From Branchiostoma lanceolatum (lineage: Eukaryota > Chordata > Leptocardii > Amphioxiformes > Branchiostomatidae): 64,000 nucleotides of DNA. The stretch lies in contig NC_089728.1 of NCBI RefSeq assembly GCF_035083965.1, positions 17,609,955-17,673,954 on the forward strand, written 5' to 3'. The notes under the pieces were generated by a model that saw only the letters and a program-made list of their open reading frames with translations, made no database searches and was not told the origin of the DNA. A program made the translations under genes and the position numbers. Shown here piece by piece: positions 35,801-44,590 of the stretch; position 1 is the stretch's first letter, and each line of letters starts with the position of its first letter.

Positions 35801-36922
35801 CTTAAGTTAAACAAAACAAAGCCGTCACCTATCGACCAGGACACAAGTTTGGGTCACGGCAGCCGCGATTTTGATCAATATAAGCCCATTCGTGGTTCCA
35901 TATTCCTGCCATACAGTAGTGTCCTTCCCTTAAGTTAAACAAAACAAAGCCGTCACCTATCGACCAGGACACAAGTTTGGGTCACGGCAGCCGCGATTTC
36001 GATCAATATAAGCCTGTTCACAATTCTGATTACGCATGTGCAGTGTCAAAGGTGAAGGCCCCCGGCTTGTAAACAGTTCTCATCTCGACATTGTCTAGAT
36101 TAACATAACAATGCTCCGACGGGTTTTGTTTACATCTCAGTGGCCATCTCGTAGTTGCAACTGTGAACGGGCTTATTGGGCTGTTCCAAAAAAAATGAGG
36201 AGGGGGGTTGACAACACCCCATTCTGCATATTCTTCAACCCCCTATATCCCGGAATCCCGACTACTTCAACCCCCTTCATCCTGCGACCTGACAACTTCA
36301 ACCCTCTATATCCTAGCATCCGAACGATTTCGACCCCCTTAATCCCGGAATCCTGACTACTTCAGACTCCCTAAATCCAATTTTTTGGAACGGCCCATTT
36401 ATCTCAAGCAAGTGCATATAGCATCATAGTCGTGTGTTATGACTTGTCCCTGTCCTTATTATTTGATATTAATATTAACCATATCTCTGCCACACAGCGT
36501 CCTTCCCCTTTCACTTTAACAATGCAAAGCGGTCACCTATCGACCAGGGCACACTTTCGGGTCATGGCAGCCGCGATTTGGATCGATCCCAAGAGCCTCA
36601 AAGCTTTCCTGAAATAATTTATTTGTCACCGCTATAAAAAATTATCTCAACAAAACATGCTCCCCTTTTAGTTGCCAGTCCAAATCTAACGTTAGCACGC
36701 CAGAATTAAGTGCCTACTAGTCCTAGGATATGATTTACAGTAGAAAAATGGCATTTTGTTGACAAGAAAGTTTCCCACAAGTTGTAAATACAAGGCGGCG
36801 ACGTCAAAGGGCGGTCTGTCTAGCGTTGTTCCGTCCATGCCGCTAAAAATATTATCCAAATCTTTACCTTCGCTATCCGATATATCCATATCACACACTT
36901 CTCCGTAATCGTAGGCCGACAT
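4716..36922 (-). CDS. Large WW- and FHA-domain nuclear protein, AGGF1-type FHA, 11 coding exons
   Basis: Coding exons in order: 36922-36868, 34456-34304, 33739-33594, 32840-32747, 32200-32052, 30468-30367, 19527-19380, 18082-15096, 14688-14364, 13988-13810, 7346-4716. All introns are GT/AG and all phases agree, giving 6969 nt and 2322 residues. Domains: acidic N-terminus; WW at about 84-118; S-E-rich linker; FHA at about 158-280 with a GSMNGTFLNG core and the HPG.D.C..C tail typical of AGGF1; Pro/Gln-rich region about 283-1278 with NQMGGPPG repeats; RS/RE/Y-rich basic region; C-terminal coiled coil. The WW resembles that of PCIF1, which binds the phosphorylated Pol II CTD. I infer a nuclear scaffold in transcription or splicing. 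AGGF1's G-patch and OCRE are not seen, so this is not a plain AGGF1 orthologue. The donor at 19380 (AAAG|GTCCGT) is the weakest junction. Confidence 0.8.
7862..8215. repeat. Two-copy tandem repeat of about 180 bp
   Basis: Units near 7862 and 8041 share 'CCTCATTAAATATGC', 'CGATGAAT', 'GGGGTTTT' and 'ACGTGCCGA'-type blocks. It lies between the nested gene's stop and the last exon of the host gene. The remaining sequence 7347-8390 is AT-rich with nothing else recognised. Confidence 0.6.
8391..12893 (-). CDS. Nested gene: 1298-aa unrecognised coiled-coil/acidic protein
   Basis: Two coding exons, 12893-12791 and 12184-8391, joined at CCAG|GTAAAG and TCACAG|GA in phase 1. The protein starts MAAVRHGGEESRPQNDEIPA. 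Charged coiled coil at roughly residues 150-330, a long globular middle (e.g. ALGIVNVQITKPYWALIEMK, FGYWSYIISTKPSISLMAAE), a second Lys/Glu coiled coil, a Gly/Glu/Ser-Asp repeat tract (ESDGEERGDGGESDGKESDG-like), a basic PPAKRKR signal, and a C-terminal Tudor-like fold candidate (DDWALGTVEEVQDDGEIVV ... FFWPSRE). It sits wholly inside the last intron of the FHA/WW gene on the same strand. Function unknown. The single huge exon and many-copy style suggest possible descent from a mobile element, but this is only inference. Confidence 0.72.
13186..13310 (-). promoter_or_regulatory. CpG-dense segment upstream of the nested gene
   Basis: A short GC-rich block with about 20 CpGs, including TTGGCGCGCGGG (E2F-like) and GGCGCCGCC, in otherwise AT-rich surroundings. 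It starts about 300 bases upstream of the nested gene's ATG at 12893 and is the best promoter candidate for it. No TATA box seen. Confidence 0.4.
13810..13988 (-). CDS. FHA/WW gene, coding exon 10
   Basis: Encodes a helical segment (LVIQSLVQMGMPTPTEEAIQ, then NVLQNEALVKQIQQIYV). The first residues of exon 11 repeat a similar helical pattern (AIDLLMKLKQPITDESIEKI), suggesting two related short helical repeats. Acceptor TTTCTGTAG, donor GGGAAG|GTATGA. Confidence 0.75.
14364..14688 (-). CDS. FHA/WW gene, coding exon 9
   Basis: Gly/Pro-rich start (TPLGPPPAKFAGRFGG), then a predicted helical segment (MWSDFDNEVTVLEQQLIAKG) and a basic KKKPGKSLLYYEKHG stretch. Acceptor ACCTTGCAG, donor AACA|GTACGT, phase 1 into exon 10. 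Confidence 0.75.
14743..14990 (+). repeat. Dispersed repeat family D, copy 2, with a (GT)n tract
   Basis: 'CACCAAGAAGGTTTTGGTTG' leads into about 18 GT dinucleotides (14766-14801), then 'AATTCAAGAATGCCTGGGTG', 'TTAGGGCCCCC' and 'TTCCGGTTTTGATAT'. Same landmarks as the other family D copies, in opposite orientation to copy 1. Lies in intron 8 of the FHA/WW gene. Confidence 0.65.
15096..18082 (-). CDS. FHA/WW gene, giant coding exon 8 (Pro/Gln-rich, NQMGG repeats)
   Basis: Nearly 1000 residues of low-complexity sequence: recurring QQALDALK/QHVLDAAK/QAVLQALNT helices in the first quarter, then long polyproline blocks (PPPPPPPPDDAPQPPPPP-like), a Tyr/Ser/Met-rich patch (YYDPGTGMYSQAYMQQYP) and about 20 NQMGGPPG-type repeats. 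It ends with KKGILKRKNQQ, a basic KGILK motif. The composition suggests an intrinsically disordered, condensate-prone region. Acceptor TTTTCATCTACAG, donor GAG|GTAATG. Confidence 0.8.
15400..15980 (-). repeat. Coding minisatellite (NQMGGPPG units)
   Basis: About 20 imperfect units of 27-30 bp, on the plus strand resembling GGTGGTCCACCCATCTGGTT, encode NQMGGPPG/NRMDGPNK variants in frame inside exon 8. Array length is a multiple of three throughout, which argues for selection on the reading frame. Confidence 0.85.
18351..18720. repeat. Two degenerate tandem copies of the exon 7 donor region
   Basis: Two units of about 180 bp (18351-18535 and 18536-18720) each carry, on the minus strand, a block like CCTGGGAAGTAGAAAAGG followed by TTTTCCTCTTCTCCAAGCAG. 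This copies the last bases of coding exon 7, its splice donor and the following intron bases. One copy retains the same GTCCGT donor and has an AG-preceded pyrimidine stretch before it. Confidence 0.7.
18723..19357. repeat. 22-bp satellite array, about 29 units
   Basis: Unit CATCTGCTTGGAGCCCTCCA plus AA, with few variants (AAGCCC, AGCTCT, GGTCCT). Each unit contains an inverted repeat (TTGGAG..CTCCAA) and a CATCTG E-box. Begins immediately after the duplicated exon-end copies and ends 22 bases before the donor of coding exon 7. Long ORFs here are repeat artefacts. Confidence 0.95.
19380..19527 (-). CDS. FHA/WW gene, coding exon 7 (FHA end, AGGF1-type tail)
   Basis: Encodes HGDELKVGNTVMQAHVHPG followed by NDSCFDC, which matches the AGGF1 FHA end (HGDE.KIG...HPGSDTC). 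Acceptor CCCTCCAG at 19528. The exon lies 10.8 kb from exon 6 because a retrotransposon fills the intron. Donor at 19379 is GTCCGT, non-consensus at +3 to +5. Confidence 0.8.
19624..19725 (+). repeat. Outer inverted repeat, left copy, flanking the retrotransposon
   Basis: 'CACCCCGACCAATCGA', 'TTTGAAACTCAGATTTGAAT' and 'AATCGCTTTCTAAGTTGCC' are found in reverse complement at 29575-29668. The pair brackets the retrotransposon. Confidence 0.75.
19741..19843 (+). repeat. Split direct repeat A1
   Basis: Starts TTTACACTGCGCGATAATTG and ends AGATTCATCCACA. Nearly identical to A2 at 29106-29208 (one difference near the end, ATCCACA against ATCCGCA). Confidence 0.85.
19770..19799 (+). promoter_or_regulatory. 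Retrotransposon promoter candidate (CCAAT and TATA)
   Basis: GCCAATGAC near 19770 and TATATAAGG at 19791, spaced about 20 bases, inside repeat A1. This places transcription start near 19820, upstream of gag. The same pair is present in A2. Confidence 0.5.
20529..23961 (+). CDS. Gag-like protein with Gln-repeat and CCHC zinc knuckle, probably spliced
   Basis: Exon 1 20529-21173 starts MTSQVPTLPTAGLQDVNQDP and contains about 12 copies of an 11-residue VGQQQRQGTQQ repeat. Exon 2 23440-23961 starts EFERLRRELSGMRDEMAQL (coiled coil) and ends with a CFKCRQKGHWSRDC zinc knuckle and a basic tail. The junction is CAG|GTGATT and TTATACTTCAG|GAG in phase 0, giving 388 residues. Without splicing, the first ORF would read into a hydrophobic tail and the second would lack a proper ATG. 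By family knowledge, the role is RNA packaging. The intron is filled with satellite DNA. Confidence 0.65.
20598..21000 (+). repeat. 33-bp coding minisatellite in gag
   Basis: About 12 nearly identical units (GGACAGCAGCAACGGCAAGG then GACACAGCAGGTT), differing mainly at CGG/CAG. Open in all plus frames and several minus frames, so overlapping long ORFs are shadows. Confidence 0.95.
21395..23280 (+). repeat. 112-bp satellite, about 16 units, in the gag intron
   Basis: Unit period is 112 bp in the best stretch (22240-22910). Each unit holds GATGTTCGTCGATGTCCTCG, then a conserved hairpin GAGTGTT...GCAC-ATTTTAGTGC...AACACTC, then CAGTCGAGCGGTGAC. Units diverge towards both ends. Stops in all frames; short minus ORFs repeat every 112 bp and are not genes. 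Confidence 0.92.
23983..24475 (+). repeat. 100-bp tandem repeat, five units, between gag and RT
   Basis: Units start CTCCAGTTGTGTGGTTA at 23983, 24083, 24182, 24282 and 24381, each with CCGCAGGAGCGTTGGAGGAA and GTGAGAAGACTTTGG. A run of about 19 A follows at 24514. The rest, up to 24904, has no repeat structure I can see. Confidence 0.92.
24905..27172 (+). CDS. Reverse transcriptase-RNase H polyprotein of the retrotransposon
   Basis: 755 residues. RT: PPYLVMPLIVEPSKPRLCHD, DDKSGYDHVFI, IPFGWRGSAFIYQ and the catalytic box LYIDDR (Y296, D298, D299). RNase H: LSSDASGFKWAGSW (D481), VKETEALRRVL, HVDNMNLLAAW, ending PSSENEPDEPSR. A C-terminal block (VMVVPDLSPKRPWWP ... FFPSMKHGW) is typical of DIRS/Ngaro polymerases by general family pattern. 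The first ATG is followed by TTACAG, which could itself be a splice acceptor before VNKWTTP. No frameshift or stop seen; looks intact. Confidence 0.88.
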   Translation: MLQVNKWTTPVIKEFELRHTFDPLEAYSNYLVKEIGWVTKDKSRKALVSPSVLKVSAGKVKASADSLLFRDPDTFRAGELHNHVEEWASILGTSTAHTSKSQMVSKWIRYGVSLYDFIQPFSGRFKGKLYSNIAFPPSRYFPNLPSCEPFAEFVTNSIRARIETGAVTIWGRVGSVPPPYLVMPLIVEPSKPRLCHDLRYLNLWMKECPFKLDSVVELTRYVGRGHFQTKCDDKSGYDHVFITEGSKPLVGFQWGGTWYTSSTIPFGWRGSAFIYQTIGNVVMHRIRELGVPSSLYIDDRHAGQLIVQEEEHRVVVEEEKGVLKPDYEAAQAAVFIMCSVLVSVGFFIGLDKSQLTPVQVLEFLGLEADSVAMAFRLPIRKKLAFADLREDVLKSDEVRIVTLQKLAGKIISFGLAVPATRLYCREIFEAIKQAQKKGANTCVPIQGDVRSQIEHWRFLDHWEGLIQWMKEKHEVVTLSSDASGFKWAGSWTTEEGVAQCADYWQGQEQEEIIAVKETEALRRVLLSVEDMVRNKRVNAHVDNMNLLAAWEKQGGKSIRLSRAVVKLWETVVQLNVDLSLAYVPSSENEPDEPSRKLHLSDAKLHKRVFERIDKELGGPLGFDTDLMALPSNVQCGRDGRKLSFFSPYLVPGSSGMNVFAQELGTRNCYVFPPFSLIPPLLSFILNEQRGARVVMVVPDLSPKRPWWPMVKGRAKKGLQIACAGQPVIFFPSMKHGWCLRKTDWDLWAFLLEEAA
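27269..28723 (+). pseudogene. Tyrosine recombinase of the retrotransposon, one in-frame stop
   Basis: ATG at 27269 directly after a strong acceptor-like CCTTTCTAG. The N-terminal part has a C..C...C..C zinc ribbon (CAACGYPNDFDFNFCKRCG), then a Cys-rich DCRCPC and a helical core-binding domain. Catalytic residues: first Arg in SGDRIADL, then a TAA at 28187-28189, then in the same frame HGCRSG (His and Arg at 28487-28498), HVGW (28556) and the Tyr of SHYMK (28592). Full length would be about 484 residues. The stop separates the first catalytic Arg from the rest, so this copy should be inactive unless read through. Sequence on both sides is otherwise well preserved. Confidence 0.8.
28724..29044 (+). 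other. Retrotransposon 3' untranslated segment
   Basis: Follows the recombinase stop. Contains AATAAA at 28843-28848, a plausible poly(A) signal, and G-rich words (GGGATAAG, TTGGGGGGGTG). No coding potential. Confidence 0.5.
29045..29208 (+). repeat. Fused repeats B1-A2 (internal junction)
   Basis: B1 (29045-29108, GGCACTGCCCCATAACTCAT start) overlaps A2 (29106-29208). The junction is itself an imperfect palindrome, GGATGATCCAATGG...CGCAGTGTAGATAG facing CTATTTACACTGCGC...ATTGGATCAATCC, comparable to the internal complementary region of DIRS elements. Confidence 0.8.
29387..29450 (+). repeat. Terminal repeat B2
   Basis: Repeats B1 with a single change in the first 64 bases (CCAACGG against CCAATGG). 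Defines the right end of the retrotransposon. Confidence 0.82.
29575..29668 (-). repeat. Outer inverted repeat, right copy
   Basis: Reverse complement of 19624-19725 with about 10 percent mismatches. About 110 bases separate it from B2, whereas the left copy almost touches A1. Confidence 0.75.
29669..30366 (-). other. Intron 6 remainder of the FHA/WW gene
   Basis: AT-rich sequence between the outer inverted repeat and coding exon 6. Nothing recognisable. Confidence 0.5.
30367..30468 (-). CDS. FHA/WW gene, coding exon 6 (FHA core)
   Basis: Thirty-four codons with the FHA signature: H-S-E (VHSEIQYN), then VRDVGSMNGTFLNGTRL. This contains the G-S..NGT..N motif that defines FHA folds. Donor CTCAG|GTGAGT. 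Confidence 0.88.
30525..31117. repeat. 166-bp tandem repeat, about four units
   Basis: The word GGATCCTCTCCCAAGCTGG recurs at 30559, 30725, 30891 and 31057, exactly 166 bases apart. Units are nearly identical, indicating recent expansion. Located in intron 5 of the FHA/WW gene. Confidence 0.93.
31118..31257. repeat. Foldback at the end of the 166-bp array
   Basis: Arms of about 60 bases (GGGAATACCACCCCAAAACG ... and its reverse complement ending GGGGGGTATTCCC) surround a loop of about 20 bases. The left arm is a piece of the last 166-bp unit plus extra terminal sequence, so the satellite probably grew from this element. Confidence 0.8.
31690..31972 (-). mobile_element. tRNA-derived SINE (minus strand)
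   Basis: On the minus strand the head reads GTGTAGTGGTCTGCGCC (A box) and GGGGTTCAAGCCCC (B box), with a non-tRNA body extending to about 31690. The head is near 31970. Confidence 0.6.
32052..32200 (-). CDS. FHA/WW gene, coding exon 5 (FHA, first third)
   Basis: Encodes the first FHA strands: LRLVVLQSTAVRSGTLF, GRSNANIGR (phosphopeptide-binding loop region), and ITIQEVAVSK. Phase-0 donor AAG|GTATGT, followed by the conserved SK|VHSEI junction. Confidence 0.85.
32385..32640 (+). repeat. Dispersed repeat family D, copy 3
   Basis: 'CTTTGCCAAGAAGGTTATGT', 'TAACTCGAGAATACTTGGGT', 'TTGGGCCCCCTAGCAACTTT', 'TCTGGTTTTGATAT' and 'TCATGATTTTTGAGCGG' match the other copies. No long microsatellite here. 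In intron 4 of the FHA/WW gene. Confidence 0.65.
32747..32840 (-). CDS. FHA/WW gene, coding exon 4 (acidic/basic linker)
   Basis: Encodes KDSSAISSLIDAYG, then an SSDEEEEEG acidic cluster with a possible CK2 site, then a lysine-rich stretch that could act as a nuclear localisation signal. Acceptor CCTCAG, donor AAAAG|GTAGAG. Confidence 0.75.
32890..33300. repeat. Dispersed repeat family X, copy 2 (longest)
   Basis: The ends are inverted (AAAGTTCATCTAGATCTGTG at left; GTGCGTCCAATTTTTT at right, related to family words). The interior has a duplicated 'GATCC ACTGCTCACCGAGTCACATG' motif and 'CATTCCTTGACAAAGACTGG'. Intron 3 of the FHA/WW gene. Confidence 0.55.
33594..33739 (-). CDS. FHA/WW gene, coding exon 3 (WW domain)
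   Basis: Encodes one WW domain: GWRKLWSKQKQRPYFFN followed by KKTKKAAWKMP. The two signature tryptophans, the aromatic pair YFF, the N and the final P are present. An extra W after the first one and the WSK...RPYFFN layout resemble the CTD-binding WW of PCIF1. Acceptor CATACAG|GT, donor ATA|GTGAGT. Confidence 0.85.
34030..34190 (+). mobile_element. tRNA-derived SINE fragment
   Basis: GGTCGTGTGGTGTAACGGCA (A-box region), GGCTCAGAATCAAGTGGCCC and GGGTTCTTTACACGACTTTC resemble the head of the SINE at 41775-42007, with a degenerate B box. Truncated 3' part. Confidence 0.5.
34304..34456 (-). CDS. FHA/WW gene, coding exon 2 (Pro-rich linker)
   Basis: The acceptor has an excellent pyrimidine tract (CTCCCCCTAG). 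It encodes a Pro/Gly-rich linker ending TGTG with donor ACAG|GTAATC. The proline runs (PPPLPAAPPPRP) are potential SH3/WW ligands. Confidence 0.75.
34530..34750. repeat. Dispersed repeat family X, copy 3
   Basis: Shares ATGATCCACTGCTCACC, CATTCCTTGACAAAGACTG and GGGGTCAGTCCAATTTTTGT with copies 1 and 2. Intron 1 of the FHA/WW gene. Confidence 0.55.
34995..36010 (+). repeat. VNTR, about eight units of 121-125 bp
   Basis: Units contain GTCAACTATCGACCAGG, TTTGGGTCACGGCAGCCGCG, ATCAATATAAGCCCATTCGT and CCATATTCCTGCCATACAGT. A 197-codon plus ORF through it is a repeat artefact: the frame is lost in the last units by 3- and non-3-base changes. A decayed unit recurs at about 36430-36590. Confidence 0.92.
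36015..36178. mobile_element. MITE family M2 (TACGCATGTGCAGTGTCAAA), copy 1
   Basis: Contains TACGCATGTGCAGTGTCAAA, GGTGAAGGCCCCCGGCTTG, TAACATAACAATGCTCCGAC and a right end AACTGTGAACGGGCTTA, inverted to the left end TAAGCCTGTTCACAATT. Related copies at 46549-46725 and 56346-56530. Confidence 0.75.
36178..36399. mobile_element. MITE with GGGCTGTTCCAAAAAA termini
   Basis: Left end GGGCTGTTCCAAAAAA and right end TTTTTTGGAACGGCCC are inverted repeats. The interior is an imperfect tandem of about 38-bp CTTCAACCCCCT.TATCC.GG units. Abuts the M2 copy directly. Confidence 0.75.
36868..36922 (-). CDS. FHA/WW gene, coding exon 1
   Basis: Eighteen codons (MSAYDYGEVCDMDISDSE) plus one base. The strong donor GAAG|GTAAAG at 36867 gives phase 1, matching the acceptor of exon 2 so that the next residues read D-SPGP. 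Open reading continues past the donor but would not join exon 2 in frame. Confidence 0.75.
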
Positions 36923-37060
36923 CTTGACTTGCTGAAGTTCTCTCCGGCTGATTCAGAAGACTTGTGGCGAAGTTAGAGGCCCTAGCACCGTAAAAATCTT
37001 GGAAAAATCACGAAGAAAAACTGCGTTTTTTCCTTCCATACAATGGCGGCCATGACAGAT
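36923..37060 (-). promoter_or_regulatory. Probable 5' UTR/promoter region of the FHA/WW gene
   Basis: Immediately upstream of the ATG at 36922 on the minus strand. Contains a CCATTGTATGG and GCGGCCATGACAG (on plus) but no TATA box. Support is positional only. Confidence 0.3.
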
Positions 37061-37640
37061 ATCCCAGCATTCCAGAGGCGTAAAAAGACAAACAGACCGT
37101 ACCACATATCTCATGGGGGTGTTCAGTGTCATTTGTTGGATTCAGGTAAACAAAAAAACAAAACAAAAAACGTGATAAACTTTAAAAAATCAGTCTGAGA
37201 ATAAATTGGCCATATCCAGAGGAGTATCGTAATTTTTTAATCAAGGAATCCTAATGTAATCGACGAAGCGGCATTCCAGAAGTGTAAAAATACAGACCAT
37301 ACCACACATTTCAAAGGGGGCAACAAGGTCAAGTTGTTGGACTTAGGTGACATTTAGACGTTATGTAACGTGAAATACGTGATGAACTTGGTAAAACGTC
37401 AGTACCAAAAGGCATTGGCCATATCCGGAGACGGGTCATATTTTGCTTATGACGAATAAACGACGGAAGCAGACAAAGAAAACAGACCAACCACACATTT
37501 TATAGAGGCCAACAATGTCAAGTTATTGGATTCAGGTGACATTCAGACGTTATGTAACGTGAAAAACGTGATAAACGTCCGAGTATCAAAAGGTATTGGC
37601 CAAATCCGGAGACGGATCGTATTTTGCTTATGGCGTTATT
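37060..37640. repeat. Tandem repeat, three units of about 190 bp
   Basis: Words GTTATGTAACGTGAAA, AAGGCATTGGCCATATCCGG, CAGACCATACCACACATTT and TTGGATTCAGGTGACATTCA recur in order three times with increasing divergence to the left. From 37640 to 38339 I see nothing further. Confidence 0.8.
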
Positions 37641-38324
37641 TAACGACGAAAGCGGAAAGGGGCGGCTTTTATAGCACAGAGTGCGCTGTTACAAGATCTT
37701 TAATGAGAAACAATATCATCGAAATAATTACACATTGTCATGTTGTAAAAAGACAAGAAAATGACGGAAATTTTGAGAAAAATATTGTTTCAAACACCAA
37801 TTAAGTGCTACAGAAGATACTGAAACTAAGTGAAAGCTAACGTTTAGAATCAAGATTTCCCGACTGCCTTGCCTGAAAGTAATAAACAAAACAAAGAAAC
37901 AGACGCACACGCACGTGCAACAAAAGGGTGACGGCAGATCTGAACGGTTGTCCCAACATTCTCAAGTTAACGTTTAATACATTTCCTCTGTCTCGCTTTA
38001 GAGCAAACACAGACAGACAACACACACACATGCTTGGTGCACACATTGTGAAGTTCGTATGATCGAGGAGGTTATAGGACCTTCCTGGTATGATAATAAA
38101 ATCTCTGTGATACACAGTCGGATATGATAAATGACAGCCATTAAAATTTGATATGTAAAACACTTCAGAAGTATTTCGACACAATTCACAGACCAGTTGA
38201 CCAGTATCTTTCATTTTTGTCTTTATTGACAAAGAAAATTACCGTTTACAGCAAGGAGGCTTACCTCCTTGTTTACCGTTAGCAGTTCTTGACTTTCCTA
38301 ATCAACGTATCATATGAAAAATAC

Positions 38325-38330
38325 TTTATT
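38325..38330 (-). terminator. Poly(A) signal of sulfotransferase gene 1
   Basis: AATAAA on the minus strand only 10 bases after the stop at 38340. Confidence 0.5.
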
Positions 38331-38339
38331 CGTGTCGTA

Positions 38340-42213
<3,874 letters not shown>

Positions 42214-42319
42214 GGCTGCTTCCTTGAGTATGTAGATTGTTGGAAGCTATAGAATGTAGCAAACAGAGAACTGCGGACTTGGTTTAAAGCATGCAGTTTC
42301 TACATATCGCTTGTACTTT

Positions 42320-42540
42320 GTTCTCATTAAAATGTACACATTTTGTAACTCCCGTTACCGTCTGAAGCAAGACGTTTCTGACATTAAGATATGCCCCATA
42401 TAAGGTGCCAAACTGGCGTTTTTAAAAGCCAGAAAAGTTTTAAGTCGTCATGAAGACGAAAATTAAAATCTTATAATGTCAGGAACATCTTACTTCAAAC
42501 GATAACGGAAGTTACAAAATGTGTACATATAAATGAGAAC
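42320..42540. mobile_element. MITE family M4, copy 2
   Basis: GTTCTCATTAAAATGTACAC at left and GTGTACATATAAATGAGAAC at right. A central deletion relative to copy 1 removes part of one arm. Located upstream of coding exon 1 of sulfotransferase gene 1. Confidence 0.85.
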
Positions 42541-43575
42541 GAGCGATAGACATTCAGAATCAATACAATTTTATCATCGGTTATTGATGAAATAAACATC
42601 AGAAATGATACCATTCTCCCTTCTTATTTATTTGTCATCCTCACCATTTTTCTTGTTATCTCACTTTTGCAATTCTGCATACCGATTCATATTGGCATAT
42701 TTGAACAGCTCTTTCAACCGATCGCGAGGGGCAGTTGAAAATTAAAATCAACTAGAGTTAAGTATTTGTGCCACATATACTTCAGGTTTGCTATGTTAGT
42801 TTAGCGATTACGGGGTCTTTTTATGAATATGAATTGGTATTGAATTTTTCTTTTTATTTAAGGTGAATGTGTGATAGTTGTGTGCCGATTTGTTAAAAAT
42901 AGAGAGAACGCTAGCGACCCCTAAAACACCCCTCCCAATAAAATGGTATGGTGACCCTGTGACGTCATTATTCAAGATGGCGGCCACAACACACGCCAAC
43001 GGATCCAACAAAGGTTTTGCTACGCAAACCTGTAAAGAGTGCAACGTGGAAGAATATAGTATATTCTTTGTCTGTACGTGACATCCATACTGCCATAGGC
43101 TAAAATTGCAGAGTCACGTTTGCAAGGACAAAGGTCAATTGTTATTTACATAAATGAGACGGCACAATACCTGAGTCTCTACCGTACGGCGAGACCACAA
43201 TATACATATACGTACCGCACTGTTCATAAACTGTAATTATGTGACCGGAATATAGCCAAATTTTACAACAATCATGGCGTCTACTTTATATTTTGGAAAA
43301 GTCTTTTTTACGCTACATTGTAATGATGTAAAATCGTCTGTCCACTACGAGTAGGGGGAGCCCAAGCCAAGAAAATGTCAAAGAAGAACTTTGTTTACTT
43401 TATCTTTAGAATGTAGGTCGCTACATTTTTACAAGAAGACATGCATAAATCAAGAGAATCAAAATTGTCTCAGAAATAAAATAAGAATGTATGTGTCTTG
43501 ACGTTTTCAACTGTGAAAAGGCGCGCACTTAAAAGAAAGGTTTCATACCAAATTTTCGGCAAAAGTATTTCTTAC

Positions 43576-43620
43576 CTTGAGTTCAGTAGCTCTAGATACC
43601 GTCTGTGTAAGGCAGGCAGG
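43576..43620 (-). other. Noncoding first exon of sulfotransferase gene 1
   Basis: The minus-strand block CAGACGGTATCTAGAGCTAC then TGAACTCAAG|GTAAGAAA ends in a strong donor and is conserved at 51099-51140 upstream of gene 2. The 5' limit is not known. Confidence 0.55.
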
Positions 43621-43806
43621 GTCAAAGGTTGCGTAAAGGGCCAAAGGTTATGCATATAATGTGTAATTGCTTTAAAAAAATGTCAGGCGCATGCGCGTAG
43701 CTAGCCGGTGGTGACCAGTCTAGCCGGTATACTTGCCACTTTGGATGTCAGCCTGGCTGTCAGGGAACGCCGTTACTTGTCAGACTTTCTTCTTTGCTGG
43801 TTTAAT

Positions 43807-44090
43807 AGCTACGGCCGCGTGGCGCGTTGGATACACCCGATCCCTCGATCTCGGAAGTTAAGAAACGCGCGGTCCGGACAGTGCTTGGATGGGAGACCAA
43901 CCAAGGACGTTCGGATTGCTGTAGCCTCACGAAGCTTTCCACGAAATCGTCTTCCGGGAGGGACGTAAAACGGGGGTCCCGTGCTCGAGGAGGTGCCTCG
44001 AACACGTTAAACAGCCTCATTACCCTACACATTGGGTACCTGCCTGTGGCACTGGCTGCAAATACACCCGATATTATTATTATAAGACGT
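43807..44090 (+). mobile_element. 5S rRNA-derived SINE
   Basis: The first 120 bases are a diverged 5S rRNA: AGCTACGGCC start, CCCGATC.CTCGATCTCGGAAG, box-A region AAGTTAAGAAACG, box-C TGGATGGGAGACC and GCTGTAGCC end. A non-5S body follows with TTCCGGGAGGGACGTAAAAC, GGTCCCGTG and a (TTA)n tail. Mismatches in the internal control region and the attached body show that it is a SINE and not a working 5S gene. Confidence 0.82.
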
Positions 44091-44369
44091 CCTTCTCTCA
44101 TATGGTATTCTCCCCGACTGACTAAACTGACCTACTTTGTTCTATCTTCAGACCTAACGGGCCTTCCTAAGTTATCTCAAGTGACTCCGTCACACTGGCT
44201 AATTGAAGGGCGAACGTTTTTGAGTGGGTCCGCCTATTTATCGGAATACACCAGAATACAGATAAGGGTGAAATCTACAGAAATACGTATACAGAATGTT
44301 TTGATGAGAAAACATCGCAGATTGCTGTATTTTTGTGTAAATTAATTTATACATGGACCTGGGAACAAG

Positions 44370-44590
<221 letters not shown>

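Noticed and set aside
4716-36922. Simple AGGF1 orthologue
   Set aside because: Only the FHA matches; no G-patch or OCRE is visible and a WW domain is present.
37526-38232. ORFs of 60-131 codons
   Set aside because: Lie in or beside the 190-bp tandem repeat, with no recognisable product or splice signals.
43807-43926. Functional 5S rRNA gene
   Set aside because: Too many changes from 5S consensus, including the internal control region, and it continues into a SINE body with an A/T tail.
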